This document shows positions 22,120-31,349 of a stretch of 38,118 nucleotides of DNA, piece by piece (position 1 is the first letter of the stretch; each line of letters begins with the position of its first letter). Below the pieces are notes generated by a model. The model saw only the letters and a program-made list of their open reading frames with translations, was not told the DNA's origin and did no database searches. The position numbers and the translations under genes were made by a program. Origin of the DNA: GCA-002790615 sp964438025 (GTDB taxonomy: Bacteria > Patescibacteriota > Minisyncoccia > Moranbacterales > UBA2206); NCBI GenBank assembly GCA_964438025.1, contig CAYTIK010000007.1, forward strand, positions 1 through 38,118. Reading direction: 5' to 3'.

Positions 22120-23336
22120 TTGATATTTTCCATAATACTATACATCGGCTTGATAATTGAAACCGCAAAAACGCCCACAGCGCTTCCAATCAACAGCATC
22201 AAAATCGGTTCGATGATAGAAGATAGGTTTTTGGTGATTTGGCTTACTTCTTCTTCATAAAATTCAGCCAACTTAGCCAGCACTTCTTCAGTTTTTCCGG
22301 TTTCTTCTCCCACTTCAATCATTTGCGGAACTAAAATCGGAAAAATCTTTTTTTCTGCATAAATTATCTTGCTTAAGTTTATGCCTTTTTGCACGCCTTC
22401 CACTGCTCTCAGAAAAGTTCTCTGGTAATAAAAATTATTCAAAGTCTTGGATAAAATTTCCAGAGATTTAGTGACGGAAACTCCGCTTTTCAAAAGAGAA
22501 CTGTAAATCCGGCAAAATCTGGCGCAGTTAAGCTTAACCACTATCTTGCCAATCAAAGGCAAGTTGATTGTTATCAGACCTCCAATTTTCTTGCCTGGCT
22601 TAGTAATTAAGAAAATTTTCAGGCCGACTGCCAAAATAACTGAAGTTAAAATAACCAACAGCCAATATTTTACCAGTAAATTGCTTAGATTAAGGACAAA
22701 TTTAGTCAAGAGAGGCAGTTCCACATTCATATCGGCAAAAATTTTAGTTATCTGCGGAACTACAAAAATCATCATTACCACGCCAATACCTAACATGGCT
22801 ACCAAAATAACGGCCGGATAAACCAAAGCGCCGCGCACTTTCCGCAAAAGATCATGTTCTTTTTCCAGTTGGTTGGCTAAAATTATCAGGACTTCTTCCA
22901 AATTGCCGCCTGTCTCTCCCACTCTCACCATATTTACAAAAAGTTCATTGAAGATTCCCGGAAATCTGGCCAGGCTATCGGAAAATGGGCTGCCGGCCTG
23001 GACGCCTTCTTGAATAACTGCCAAAACTTTAATAAACTTCTTATTTTTAGTTTGCAGAGAAAGATTTTTCAAAGCCTTGGAGAGAGGCAGTCCAGAAGCA
23101 ATCATCACGCTTAAATTCCGGGTAAACATCATCTTCTCGCTTATGGGAATACCAAAAAAACGATCCAGCAATTTGATTTTTATTTTTTTATCATCTTCAT
23201 TTTCCAATTCATTAAAAGAAGTTAAAACAAAACCTTCCGACCGCAATTGGTTGGCTAATTCCCTTTCGTCTTTAACATTGACTTGGCCAGATTTTATTTC
23301 TCCAGAATAGCCTTTGGCCGTGTAGCTAGCTTTCAT
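22116..23336 (-). CDS. pilC: Type IV pilus inner-membrane platform protein PilC
   Basis: A 406-residue protein with two T2SSF domains. The N-terminal segment (MKASYTAKGYSGEIKSG) matches the usual PilC/GspF start. The first domain (about 68-190) contains LSVMIASGLPLSKALKNL, the second (about 270-395) LNCARFCRIYSSLLKSGVSV and MIEVGEETGKTEEVL. Three hydrophobic helices lie at about 168-190, 218-240 and 375-398. It is the platform rotated by PilB during pilin assembly. Confidence 0.95.
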   Translation of the reverse strand: MKASYTAKGYSGEIKSGQVNVKDERELANQLRSEGFVLTSFNELENEDDKKIKIKLLDRFFGIPISEKMMFTRNLSVMIASGLPLSKALKNLSLQTKNKKFIKVLAVIQEGVQAGSPFSDSLARFPGIFNELFVNMVRVGETGGNLEEVLIILANQLEKEHDLLRKVRGALVYPAVILVAMLGIGVVMMIFVVPQITKIFADMNVELPLLTKFVLNLSNLLVKYWLLVILTSVILAVGLKIFLITKPGKKIGGLITINLPLIGKIVVKLNCARFCRIYSSLLKSGVSVTKSLEILSKTLNNFYYQRTFLRAVEGVQKGINLSKIIYAEKKIFPILVPQMIEVGEETGKTEEVLAKLAEFYEEEVSQITKNLSSIIEPILMLLIGSAVGVFAVSIIKPMYSIMENIK

Positions 23337-23372
23337 AAAAATTTTTATCCTACTTCTTATAAAGCGCAGGGA

Positions 23373-25166
23373 TTATTCCCTCGTTACCCTTAATAATTCC
23401 TCCAGCGATGTCGCTCCTTGCGCCGCTTTGATAAATCCGTCTTCCACCATCGTGAGCATCCCCTTTTCTTTGGCTTTATTTTCAATCTCCTCTTCAGTAG
23501 CTTTTTGAGAGATCATTTTTTCGATTTCATCATCTACCTCTAAAACTTCGTAAATTCCCAGCCGGCCATGATAACCTTCATTGCCGCACTGTTCGCAACC
23601 TTTCGCTTTAAAAAATTTGATTTTTTTCCATTCTTCATCGCCGGTTTTTTCGCTTTTTTCCGCTTTAATCACTCCACTTTTTTGGATGACTCTTAAAATT
23701 ACTTCCATATCGTAATTGGCTTTTAAATTCTTAAGCTCATCCGAACTAAGGGAATACTCCTGACGGCATTCAGGACATAGGCGCCGCACCAGACGCTGAG
23801 CCATAATCACGTTTATCGTGGAAGAAAGCAAAAAGGGTTCTGCTCCCATATCAATCAACCGGGGTAAGGTTCCCGCCGCGCTATTGGTATGCAAGGTGGA
23901 AAGGACCAGATGGCCGGTCATGGCTGAATGGATGGCCATTTCCATCGTTTCGTTGTCCCGGATTTCTCCAACCATGATGATATCCGGATCCTGGCGCAAC
24001 AAGGCGCGCAAGCCGGAAGAAAAAGTCAATCCTACTTTAGGATAAACCTGCGTTTGGTTGATGCGGGGCATACGGTATTCGATCGGATCTTCAATGGTGC
24101 TAATGTTGACCTCGGCCGTATTGAGAATATCCATGATAGTATACAGCGTCGTGGTTTTCCCCGATCCGGTCGGCCCAGTCACTAAAATCATGCCATTGGG
24201 TTTTTTAATATGCCGGTGGATAATTTCCAAAGCTCGGCCCGTCAAGCCCATCTGCTCCAAAGTCAAACCTTTAGAACTTTCATTCAGAATCCGCATAACT
24301 ATTTTTTCGCCGTCAAAAATCGGCAGCACGCTCACGCGGAAAGAAATTTTTAAATCTTCTTTTTCAATTTTAAATCGGCCGTCTTGCGGAACTCGGTGTT
24401 CATCTAACTTCAAATTAGAAAGCACTTTGATTCTAGCTACGATGCCTGGTTGGGCCTGTTTGGGTAAAACCATGGCGTCATGCAAAATACCGTCAATGCG
24501 ATAGCGCACCTGGACTCTTTTTTCTTCTGGTTCAATATGGATATCGCTGGCGCTTTGCAAGATCGCATGTTTGATCAGTGTATCGACGACTTTGATAATC
24601 GGCAGGCCTTGGGCTATTTTTTCCAAATCTTTTTCTGTTCCGGCTTCCGCGCCGTTTTTATCTTCTCGCACTTCCGTCAAACTCCGGTCAATAATCTCTC
24701 CGAATTCAGCTTTCAGGCTTTTTTCGTAATATTTGAGGACATTGTCGATACTGTCTTCGGAAGCCAAACAAGTAATGATTTTTAATCCCGTCTTTTTCCG
24801 GATAAAATCCACGGTTTGGATATCTTCAGGATTAAGCATGGCAATTTTCAGTTCCCGGCCGTTTTTTTCAAAAGCCACAATTTTGTATTTTTTGGCGATC
24901 GGTTCCGGAATTATCTGCAAAACTTCCTGGGGAACGATTTCTTTAGTCAAGTCCACAAAAGGAATACCCAATATATAGGCATAGATTTTCCGCAGTTCCA
25001 CTTCGCCAATCAATTTTTTCTGCAAAAGGATTTCGCCTAATTTTTTATTTTCATCCTGTGTTTCCTGAAAAGCCGCCTTGAGATCCGGAATTTTTACTAT
25101 GCCTGAATCCTGAATGAACTCGAAAAGTTGTCCATTCTCAATTCTCATTTTTTGTTTTTCCCACAC
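23373..25166 (-). CDS. pilB: Type IV pilus assembly ATPase PilB/GspE
   Basis: A 597-residue hexameric motor. The N-terminal MshEN-type domain (about 10-160) is followed by the ATPase domain with Walker A GPTGSGKTTTLYT (about 330-342), the Asp box, Walker B DIIMVGEIRD (about 395-404) and the His box TGHLVLSTLHTNSA. A tetracysteine zinc site is present (CPEC about 469-472; CEQC about 523-526). It powers pilus extension. No pilT retraction ATPase or secretin is in the window; absence of a secretin fits a monoderm envelope. A CCCCGCAC-type repeat lies upstream of the start. Confidence 0.96.
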   Translation of the reverse strand: MWEKQKMRIENGQLFEFIQDSGIVKIPDLKAAFQETQDENKKLGEILLQKKLIGEVELRKIYAYILGIPFVDLTKEIVPQEVLQIIPEPIAKKYKIVAFEKNGRELKIAMLNPEDIQTVDFIRKKTGLKIITCLASEDSIDNVLKYYEKSLKAEFGEIIDRSLTEVREDKNGAEAGTEKDLEKIAQGLPIIKVVDTLIKHAILQSASDIHIEPEEKRVQVRYRIDGILHDAMVLPKQAQPGIVARIKVLSNLKLDEHRVPQDGRFKIEKEDLKISFRVSVLPIFDGEKIVMRILNESSKGLTLEQMGLTGRALEIIHRHIKKPNGMILVTGPTGSGKTTTLYTIMDILNTAEVNISTIEDPIEYRMPRINQTQVYPKVGLTFSSGLRALLRQDPDIIMVGEIRDNETMEMAIHSAMTGHLVLSTLHTNSAAGTLPRLIDMGAEPFLLSSTINVIMAQRLVRRLCPECRQEYSLSSDELKNLKANYDMEVILRVIQKSGVIKAEKSEKTGDEEWKKIKFFKAKGCEQCGNEGYHGRLGIYEVLEVDDEIEKMISQKATEEEIENKAKEKGMLTMVEDGFIKAAQGATSLEELLRVTRE

Positions 25167-25222
25167 TAACTTTGCACCATATAATATTTTGCGCCTTTAG
25201 CGCAGTGCAAAGTTAGTGCGGG
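25160..25222. repeat. CCC(G/A)CAC inverted repeat, downstream side of groL
   Basis: The arms CCCACACTAACTTTGCAC and GTGCAAAGTTAGTGCGGG enclose A/T-rich sequence and a small TGCGCC-TTTA-GCGCA hairpin. The outer arms match those of the repeat upstream of groL at 27025-27155, but the spacer is much shorter here. The left end overlaps the first codons of pilB. Confidence 0.85.
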
Positions 25223-25280
25223 ATTTGTTTATGTCAATTTAATATCCCAATTATACCACAAAAGGTCATTTTTACCCAAG

Positions 25281-25311
25281 AAAAAAAAGAATCCCAATTT
25301 CTTGGAACTCT
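25281..25311 (-). terminator. Terminator of groL
   Basis: On the minus strand a 10-bp stem (AGAGTTCCAA with TTGGGATTCT, two G-T pairs) closes a GAAA tetraloop and runs into seven Ts. Confidence 0.85.
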
Positions 25312-25336
25312 TTTTGAATTTAATTTCTTTTAATTT

Positions 25337-27001
25337 TTACATCATCCCGCCCATTCCCGATACTTGGGAAATTTGATTATTGCCGGCTTTTTCCGGCTTT
25401 TCCGCAATCGCCACTTCGGAAGTGAGCAGAATAGCGGACATGCTGACAGCATTTTCTAAGGCAGTACGTGTTACTTTCAAAGGATCGATGATGCCGGCTT
25501 TGATCATATCTTCCACCGGCTGGTTGTTGCGCGCGTCATAGCCGTAATTTTTATTCTTATTTTTCACTATTTCATTCAAAGCTACCGCTTCTTCCATTAG
25601 TCCTGCATTTTTAATAATCTGCTTGAATGGTTCCACGCAAGCGTTAACTAAAACTAGAGAACCATTGCGCAATTCTCTCTCCATCACATCATCCGTCACC
25701 GCTGCTTGGCTTTTTATTTTTTTCAGAATTATATTCGCGGCTTTAGCTAAGGCCACGCCACCGCCCGCTACCACGCCTTCCTCATAAGCCGCCCGTGTTG
25801 CGGCTAAAGCATCTTCCATTTTGTGCTTAATATAAGTCAGTTCCGTTTCGGTCGCCGCGCCGGCTTTGATGACAGCTACGCCGCCGGAGATTTTCGCCAG
25901 ACGTTTTTGCAATTTTTCCTTATCATATTTATTATCAGCCGCTTTAATTTGCGCCTCAATCTGCACCACCTTGCTTTCAATCTCTTTTTTCTTGCCCTTG
26001 CCGCCGACGATAGTCGTATTGTCTTTAGTGGCGATAATTTTGGATGCTCGGCCGAGATCATTAATTTCTGCTTTTTCTAATTTTAGGCCTCTGTCTTCAG
26101 CGATAACTTTTCCCCCAGTTAAAACCGCGATGTCTTCCAGCATGGCTTTTTTCGTATCGCCAAATTCCGGCGCTTTGATCGCCAAAACATTCAGCACGCC
26201 GCGTAATTTATTGACTACTAATGTCGCCAATGCCTCGCCTTCCACGTCTTCCGCAATAATCACGATATCTTTTTTTCCAGCTACAGTAATCTTTTCCAAG
26301 AGCGGCAGGATTTCTTGCAAACTGGAAATCTTTTTATCCGTAATAATGACATAAGGATCTTTCATTTCCGCTTTCAGCGATTCGCTATTAGTAATCATAT
26401 AAGGCGAAATATAACCTTTATCAAAATTCATGCCTTCCACGATTTCTTTGGAAAATCCAAAAGTCTGTGATTCTTCGACAGTAATCACACCATCCTTGCC
26501 GACTTCCTCCAAAACATCGGCAATCATTTGGCCCATCTCCGCGTTTTCGGCTGAAATCGTAGCTACTTGGGCGATTTCCTCTTTGCCGGAAATAGCTTTG
26601 GAATTATTTTGCAATTCTTTCACAATTTTTTCCCTAGCTTCTTCAATGCCCTTACGGATCATTATCGGATTCATGCCAGTAGCGACCAGCTTCAAGCCTT
26701 CCTTAAGAATAGCTTGCGCCAAAATTACCGCGGTAGTGGTACCATCGCCAGCTATATCATTAGTTTTACTGGCGACTTCTTTCGCCAACTCTGCTCCCAT
26801 ATTTTCAAATTTATCTTCCAAATCGATCTCCTTGGCGATAGAAACTCCATCATTAGTCACCATCGGCGCGCCAAAACCTTTATCCACAATAACATTGCGG
26901 CCGCGTGGACCGAGAGTAATTTTTACCGCGTCCGCTACTTGATCGACGCCGTTCTTAATTTTTTCCCGGGCTTCCCGGTCGAATTTGATTATTTTACTCA
27001 T
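25337..27001 (-). CDS. groL: 60-kDa chaperonin GroEL
   Basis: A 554-residue chaperonin that folds proteins in an ATP-driven cage. The ATP site GDGTTTAVILAQ (about 86-97), the signature AALEEGVVAGGG-type segment (here AAYEEGVVAGGGVALAKA) and the C-terminal GGMM end are present. No groS gene lies next to it, although GroES normally sits upstream in the same operon. It has its own promoter with a CIRCE operator, separated from the ORF by a 131-bp repeat, and its own terminator. No Shine-Dalgarno is visible. Confidence 0.98.
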   Translation of the reverse strand: MSKIIKFDREAREKIKNGVDQVADAVKITLGPRGRNVIVDKGFGAPMVTNDGVSIAKEIDLEDKFENMGAELAKEVASKTNDIAGDGTTTAVILAQAILKEGLKLVATGMNPIMIRKGIEEAREKIVKELQNNSKAISGKEEIAQVATISAENAEMGQMIADVLEEVGKDGVITVEESQTFGFSKEIVEGMNFDKGYISPYMITNSESLKAEMKDPYVIITDKKISSLQEILPLLEKITVAGKKDIVIIAEDVEGEALATLVVNKLRGVLNVLAIKAPEFGDTKKAMLEDIAVLTGGKVIAEDRGLKLEKAEINDLGRASKIIATKDNTTIVGGKGKKKEIESKVVQIEAQIKAADNKYDKEKLQKRLAKISGGVAVIKAGAATETELTYIKHKMEDALAATRAAYEEGVVAGGGVALAKAANIILKKIKSQAAVTDDVMERELRNGSLVLVNACVEPFKQIIKNAGLMEEAVALNEIVKNKNKNYGYDARNNQPVEDMIKAGIIDPLKVTRTALENAVSMSAILLTSEVAIAEKPEKAGNNQISQVSGMGGMM

Positions 27002-27024
27002 GGTTTTAAAATTTTAATTAATTA

Positions 27025-27155
27025 CCCCGCACTAACTTTGCACTTTTATATAATAATTTAAAATTGGAAATTTATTATTCTTAAAAGTAAGATGAAAAAA
27101 TTAATTAGACACTTTTTATTTTGCGCCTTTGGCGCAGTGCAAAGTTAGTGCGGGG
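27025..27155. repeat. CCCCGCAC inverted repeat between the groL operator and gene
   Basis: The arms CCCCGCACTAACTTTGCAC (27025-27043) and GTGCAAAGTTAGTGCGGGG (27137-27155) are perfect inverted copies of 19 bp. Inside is A/T-rich sequence and a TGCGCC-TTT-GGCGCA hairpin adjacent to the right arm. The right end touches the CIRCE element. As part of the groL leader it would form a long hairpin. Confidence 0.9.
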
Positions 27156-27182
27156 TTAGCAATCAACTATATCGAGTGCTAA
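27156..27182 (-). promoter_or_regulatory. CIRCE operator (HrcA site) of groL
   Basis: TTAGCAATC, nine bases, GAGTGCTAA. This matches the consensus TTAGCACTC-N9-GAGTGCTAA at 17 of 18 arm positions. It starts 5 bp downstream of the -10 box, where a repressor would block initiation. HrcA binding is known for this element; hrcA is not in the window. Confidence 0.92.
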
Positions 27183-27187
27183 TAACT

Positions 27188-27215
27188 ATTCTAGCTTGTC
27201 TCTTGAAATAGTCAA
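27188..27215 (-). promoter_or_regulatory. groL promoter
   Basis: On the minus strand TTGACT (27215-27210), a 16-bp spacer and TAGAAT (27193-27188). It directly precedes the CIRCE element and gives a leader of roughly 180 nt. Confidence 0.8.
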
Positions 27216-27220
27216 ATTGC

Positions 27221-28162
27221 TTAAAAATTCCGGCTCCGGCTCAATAAGGTTTCCAGTTTTAGAGAAAAATTTTCCATTATTTTGGTTTCCTGGTTTGCAA
27301 AATTAGGCCAAAAAGCCAGTTCTGTCTTCTCGCAAATTATGACGCTTCCAGGTTGGCTGGTCTTCGGATTTCTTTTTATTTTTTCTTTCTGCCATTTAGC
27401 CAAAATATTCTCGATAAAATCCCAATCAAAAAATTTTTCCAAAAAATTTCTAATTCCCTTTGCAAAGGCCGTATCTTTTATAAGCCTGGTGCTGGTTAAT
27501 TTGGGAAAAAAATTCGGTTTAAACTCTTCGATCCAGGCATTTTGAGCATAAAATTGCGAAAAATCACCCCAGACCGGAAGCAAAAAAGCGTATTCATTGG
27601 CGGAAAAAAGGCTGTGGAGGGCTATCGTGCATTCATCTGTCAAAAAATGATTTAAACAGATTCGATCGGTTATTTTTTCCCCATGCCGCCTCCGGCCCAT
27701 CAACTGAACCATGGCGGTTATTAAAAATCTGCCCGTGAAAAGCCTGTTTTTTTTTATAATCACCAGCAGGTCTAAATCGCTCTTGACTTCGGCATTTTTC
27801 ATCGCCAATCTGCCTGTTACAGCCGCTCCCTCAAAAAAAGGCACGCACCGCAGCCAGCGGAGTGTATTTAAGACGCTCTTTATTTTTTTTTCAGAAATTT
27901 TGGTTCGAGCGTTTCTTTGCGCCACCAATTCTTGGCGGCCGGATAAAAAATAAAAGCCCTGATATTCTTCAACCATTTTTTTTAATTCCCTGCTTTCCAG
28001 CTCTGTTAAAATATTGGCTAGACCGAATTTTTCTTCTGTTTCTGGGTTTTTAGTTTCCGCCCGCATTAAATATTTCCCAATTTCAAAAGCCGTCAAGGGA
28101 TAATCCAGGACATCGTAATAAACAATAGTAGCTAGAATATTTTTGGCAAGAGAAGAAAGCAT
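27221..28162 (-). CDS. Nucleotidyltransferase-fold protein, function unknown
   Basis: About 313 residues from the ATG at 28162; an upstream in-frame ATG at 28186 lies in a TTGAAAATT repeat and would add eight residues. A winged-helix-like N-terminal region (about 10-95) precedes a nucleotidyltransferase core, VTGRLAMKNAEVKSDLDLLVII, here summarised by its G-x(10)-SDLDLLV pattern (about 116-137). The usual GS of the first motif is GR. Similar proteins are common and uncharacterised in Patescibacteria. The C-terminus is basic and helical. It lies downstream of uvrA, with a repeat between. Confidence 0.7.
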   Translation of the reverse strand: MLSSLAKNILATIVYYDVLDYPLTAFEIGKYLMRAETKNPETEEKFGLANILTELESRELKKMVEEYQGFYFLSGRQELVAQRNARTKISEKKIKSVLNTLRWLRCVPFFEGAAVTGRLAMKNAEVKSDLDLLVIIKKNRLFTGRFLITAMVQLMGRRRHGEKITDRICLNHFLTDECTIALHSLFSANEYAFLLPVWGDFSQFYAQNAWIEEFKPNFFPKLTSTRLIKDTAFAKGIRNFLEKFFDWDFIENILAKWQKEKIKRNPKTSQPGSVIICEKTELAFWPNFANQETKIMENFSLKLETLLSRSRNF

Positions 28163-28290
28163 ATTTATTAAATTTTCAATTTTCAAGCACCAATTTACAA
28201 TGAATTTTAAATGATTTTAATATTTTTTTAAAATTAATAAATTGATAAATTTGTAAATTGTTTGAAAATTGTAAATTGAAAATTGAAAAT
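28163..28290. repeat. A/T-rich inverted/direct repeat region before the nucleotidyltransferase gene
   Basis: Words such as AATTTTCAATTTTCAA (28171-28186) and their complements TTGAAAATTG and ATTGAAAATTGAAAATT (about 28260-28290) form an imperfect inverted repeat filling the whole gap to uvrA. It resembles the A/T-rich repeats in recG. Confidence 0.6.
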
Positions 28291-28292
28291 TC

Positions 28293-31118
28293 CTACAGAT
28301 ATTTCCCCGTCCAACTTTGCTTGCATTTTTTCAGCTTGTCCGGCGGACCGGCATAAACCAAGGCTCCGCCCTTGTCTCCGCCACCAGGACCCAGATCGAT
28401 CACCCAGTCAGCATTTTTAATTACATCAGTATTATGCTCCACTATCAAAACCGTATTGCCCTTATCTGCTAAAGCATCCAAGACTTTCAGCAATCTCTTA
28501 ATATCTTCAAAGTGCAGCCCAATAGTCGGTTCGTCCAAAATGTACAAGGTTTGGCCGGTCGATTTACGGGAAAGTTCGGTCGCTAATTTTATCCGCTGGG
28601 CTTCTCCGCCAGAAAGATTAGTCGCGCTCTGGCCCAATTTCAGATAGCCTAAGCCGACTTCTTCCAAAGTCCGCAATTTTTCCACAATTAAATAAGATTT
28701 TTTAAAAAAACGCAGCGCATAAGAAACACTCATATCCAGAACTTCGCAGATATTTACGCCTTGATATTCGATTTCCAAGGTTTTCTGGTTATAGCGGGAC
28801 CCTTGGCAAGTTTCGCAGCGGATATACATATCCGGCATCAGATGCATTTCAATTTTTTTTGTCCCATCTCCCTGGCAAATCTCGCAACGGCCGCCACGCA
28901 TATTAAAACTAAAACGGCTGGAAGTGTAGCCTCTTTTTACCGCTTCATCGGTAGCCGTGAACAGGTCGCGAATCAAAGAAAAAACTCCCGTATAAGTCGC
29001 CGCATTGGAACGCGGCGTCCGACCAATCGGCGCTTGGTCAATATTGATAACTTTATCAATATGGCTCAAGCCTTTAATCTTTTTATATTTCCCTGGAACT
29101 ATTTTGGCATTAAAAAAATGCTGGGAGAGAGCTTTGGCCAGGATATCATTGACCAGACTCGACTTGCCTGAACCGGAAACGCCGGTGACCGCCACAAATT
29201 TTCCCAGCGGGATACTTACGTCTAAATTCCGTAGATTATTTTCGCTGGCGCCTAAAATTTCCAAAGTCTGGCTGGAATTTTTGCGGTATTTTTTCTTCTC
29301 TGAAACTTTTTTCCGGCCATTGAGGTAATCGGCCGTCGTCGTTTTGGAAGAAAGCAATTTTTTCAAATCTCCGGCAAAAATAATTTCCCCGCCGCCTTCG
29401 CCGGCTCCCGGACCCAAATCAATGATCCAATCCGCTTTACGGATAACGTTTTCATCATGTTCCACTACCAGCAAAGAATTGCCGTTGTCCTTCAGTGTTT
29501 GCATCGTGCCGATCAGCTTATCCATATCCCGGTTGTGCAGTCCGATGGAAGGTTCGTCCAAAATATAAGTCACGCCCATCAATTCCGAACCGATCTGCGT
29601 GGCCAAGCGGATCCGCTGAGCTTCCCCGCCGGAAAGCGAATTAGCGCCCCGGGCCAGAGACAAATATTCCAAGCCCACGTTAATCAACGCTTCGGCTTTC
29701 TGCGCCATTTCCTTGATTAACGGGGCGCTGATTTCTTTTTCCGAAAAATTTGGCCCGCTTAAACTTTTTTCTTTTAAATACTGGGTAAATTTAGCCAAGT
29801 CTAAATCAACGACTTGATCAATCGATTTTCCGCCCGCCAGAACCGACAAGTATTTTTTCTTGAGCCTTTTTCCTTGACAAACCGGACAAGTTTTCTCCAG
29901 CATGTATTTTTCCATTTCGTTGCGGGTAAAATCCGAATTGGCTTCGGCGTATCTTTTTTTCAACAGCGCCATCACACCCGGGAAAGATTCTTCATTTTTA
30001 TCCGCTTTATTTTGCGGCACTCCCGAAAAAATTATTTCCAAAGCCTCCGGAGAAAGACTTTTTACCGGCTGTTGGATGGAAAAATTATATTTTTTACCTA
30101 AGCATTCCAAAATATGCAAATAATTCCCTTGGCTACCCTGCCTTCCATTAGCCTTATTCCAGGGCATAATCGCACCTTCGGCTAAAGTTAAATTGGGGTT
30201 GGGAATCACCCGACCGCGGTCAATTTCCATCGTGACGCCCAAGCCGGAGCAGTGTTCACAAGCGCCTTCCGGACTGTTGAAAGAAAAACTGGAAGGCGTG
30301 ATTTCTCCCAAAGTTTCCCGGCACTGTAAACAGACAAAATCACGGTTGAAAGAAAAATCTTTGGCTTGATCCAGCGCGACCGTGATGAAGCCTTTGCCGA
30401 TTTTCATGGCCGTTTCCAGAGAGTCCAAAATTCTTTCCCGGTCGAAATTTTTCCGGTTAATTTGGATCCGGTCCACCACGATGCTTATTTCCCGAGGCTC
30501 CGTTCCCAATTGGAAATCGGCTGTTTCGCTGACTAATTTGAATTTTCCATCAATGCGCACCCGGGCAAAACCTTGTTGGGTGATGCTGCGCAAAATTTCC
30601 CGGCTGGTTTGATTTTTCAGATTATTTTTATTCTTCACTTCTGCCAAAATCGCCACTTGAGATTTTTCCGGAAAACTTAAAATCTGCCCCAAGATCTCCT
30701 GGTTGGAAGTTTTCTTCATCAAAGTTCCACATTTGGGACAATGCGGCGCGCCTAATTTGGCGAAAAAAACGCGCAGATAATCGTAAATTTCCGTGAGCGT
30801 GCCGACCGTTGAACGGGAATTGCGGCTCAAGCTTTTCTGATCAATGGAAATGGTTGGACTTAAATTTTCGATTTTATCAAAATCCGGCTTAGCCGTAATA
30901 TCCAAAAATTGGCGCGCGTAAGAAGACATGCCTTCCAAATAACGCCGGTTACCTTCAGCATAGATTAAATCGAAAGCCAATGAAGACTTTCCCGAACCGG
31001 ACAGCCCGGTAATCACTACCAACTGGTTCCGAGGAATATCCACGTCGATATTTTTGAGGTTATTCACTCGCGCTCCCCGGACGATGATTTTATCCCTACA
31101 AATTTTATTTTCTTTCAT
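28293..31118 (-). CDS. uvrA: Excinuclease ABC subunit A (UvrA)
   Basis: A 941-residue DNA-damage sensor of nucleotide excision repair. It has two ABC ATPase modules, with Walker A GLSGSGKSSLAF (about 38-49) and GVSGSGKSSLV (about 640-650), and two signature motifs (SLSGGEAQRIRL, NLSGGEAQRIKL). Zinc-binding cysteines are seen in CPKCG, the CLQC...CEHC insertion, and CEICQGDG...CETCQGSRYN. The length is normal. There is no Shine-Dalgarno. Confidence 0.98.
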   Translation of the reverse strand: MKENKICRDKIIVRGARVNNLKNIDVDIPRNQLVVITGLSGSGKSSLAFDLIYAEGNRRYLEGMSSYARQFLDITAKPDFDKIENLSPTISIDQKSLSRNSRSTVGTLTEIYDYLRVFFAKLGAPHCPKCGTLMKKTSNQEILGQILSFPEKSQVAILAEVKNKNNLKNQTSREILRSITQQGFARVRIDGKFKLVSETADFQLGTEPREISIVVDRIQINRKNFDRERILDSLETAMKIGKGFITVALDQAKDFSFNRDFVCLQCRETLGEITPSSFSFNSPEGACEHCSGLGVTMEIDRGRVIPNPNLTLAEGAIMPWNKANGRQGSQGNYLHILECLGKKYNFSIQQPVKSLSPEALEIIFSGVPQNKADKNEESFPGVMALLKKRYAEANSDFTRNEMEKYMLEKTCPVCQGKRLKKKYLSVLAGGKSIDQVVDLDLAKFTQYLKEKSLSGPNFSEKEISAPLIKEMAQKAEALINVGLEYLSLARGANSLSGGEAQRIRLATQIGSELMGVTYILDEPSIGLHNRDMDKLIGTMQTLKDNGNSLLVVEHDENVIRKADWIIDLGPGAGEGGGEIIFAGDLKKLLSSKTTTADYLNGRKKVSEKKKYRKNSSQTLEILGASENNLRNLDVSIPLGKFVAVTGVSGSGKSSLVNDILAKALSQHFFNAKIVPGKYKKIKGLSHIDKVINIDQAPIGRTPRSNAATYTGVFSLIRDLFTATDEAVKRGYTSSRFSFNMRGGRCEICQGDGTKKIEMHLMPDMYIRCETCQGSRYNQKTLEIEYQGVNICEVLDMSVSYALRFFKKSYLIVEKLRTLEEVGLGYLKLGQSATNLSGGEAQRIKLATELSRKSTGQTLYILDEPTIGLHFEDIKRLLKVLDALADKGNTVLIVEHNTDVIKNADWVIDLGPGGGDKGGALVYAGPPDKLKKCKQSWTGKYL

Positions 31119-31252
31119 TGAAAAATTAAAAAATTGATGCTAATCAATTTTAGAGGGTTTTTAAGATCTTGTAAAGGGTTAGTCCTGGAGATTAAAAAAA
31201 CGTGTTGGAATCCGCGTAAAAAAATTTTAAATTGTCCAATCAAACAATCCTT

Positions 31253-31290
31253 GTGATGTAAAATCACGCATATGCCAGATTTTACATCAC
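31253..31290. repeat. 38-bp palindrome, copy 1
   Basis: The left half GTGATGTAAAATCACGCAT pairs with ATGCCAGATTTTACATCAC with two mismatching positions per arm. The centre is GCATATGC. It shares the GATGTAAA...TTTACATC arms with copies at 32135-32172 and 32908-32947. Confidence 0.88.
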
Positions 31291-31293
31291 TAA

Positions 31294-31329
31294 ATAAAAA
31301 GAGGCGAACATAAATAAATAGTCCGCCTC
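31294..31329 (-). terminator. Terminator of the 201-aa gene
   Basis: On the minus strand GAGGCGGAC and GTTCGCCTC form a stem (one mismatch) and are followed by TTTTTATTT. Confidence 0.8.
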
Positions 31330-31349
31330 CATTAACGCATCGTAGTGCG

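Noticed and set aside
23373..25166. PilB as PilT or GspE of a secretion system
   Set aside because: The MshEN-like N-terminus, zinc cysteines and the adjacent pilC, pilM, pilN, pilO and prepilins fit a type IV pilus extension ATPase.
28163..28186. Upstream start of the nucleotidyltransferase-like gene
   Set aside because: The extra eight codons lie in the A/T-rich repeat; the ATG at 28162 is more likely.
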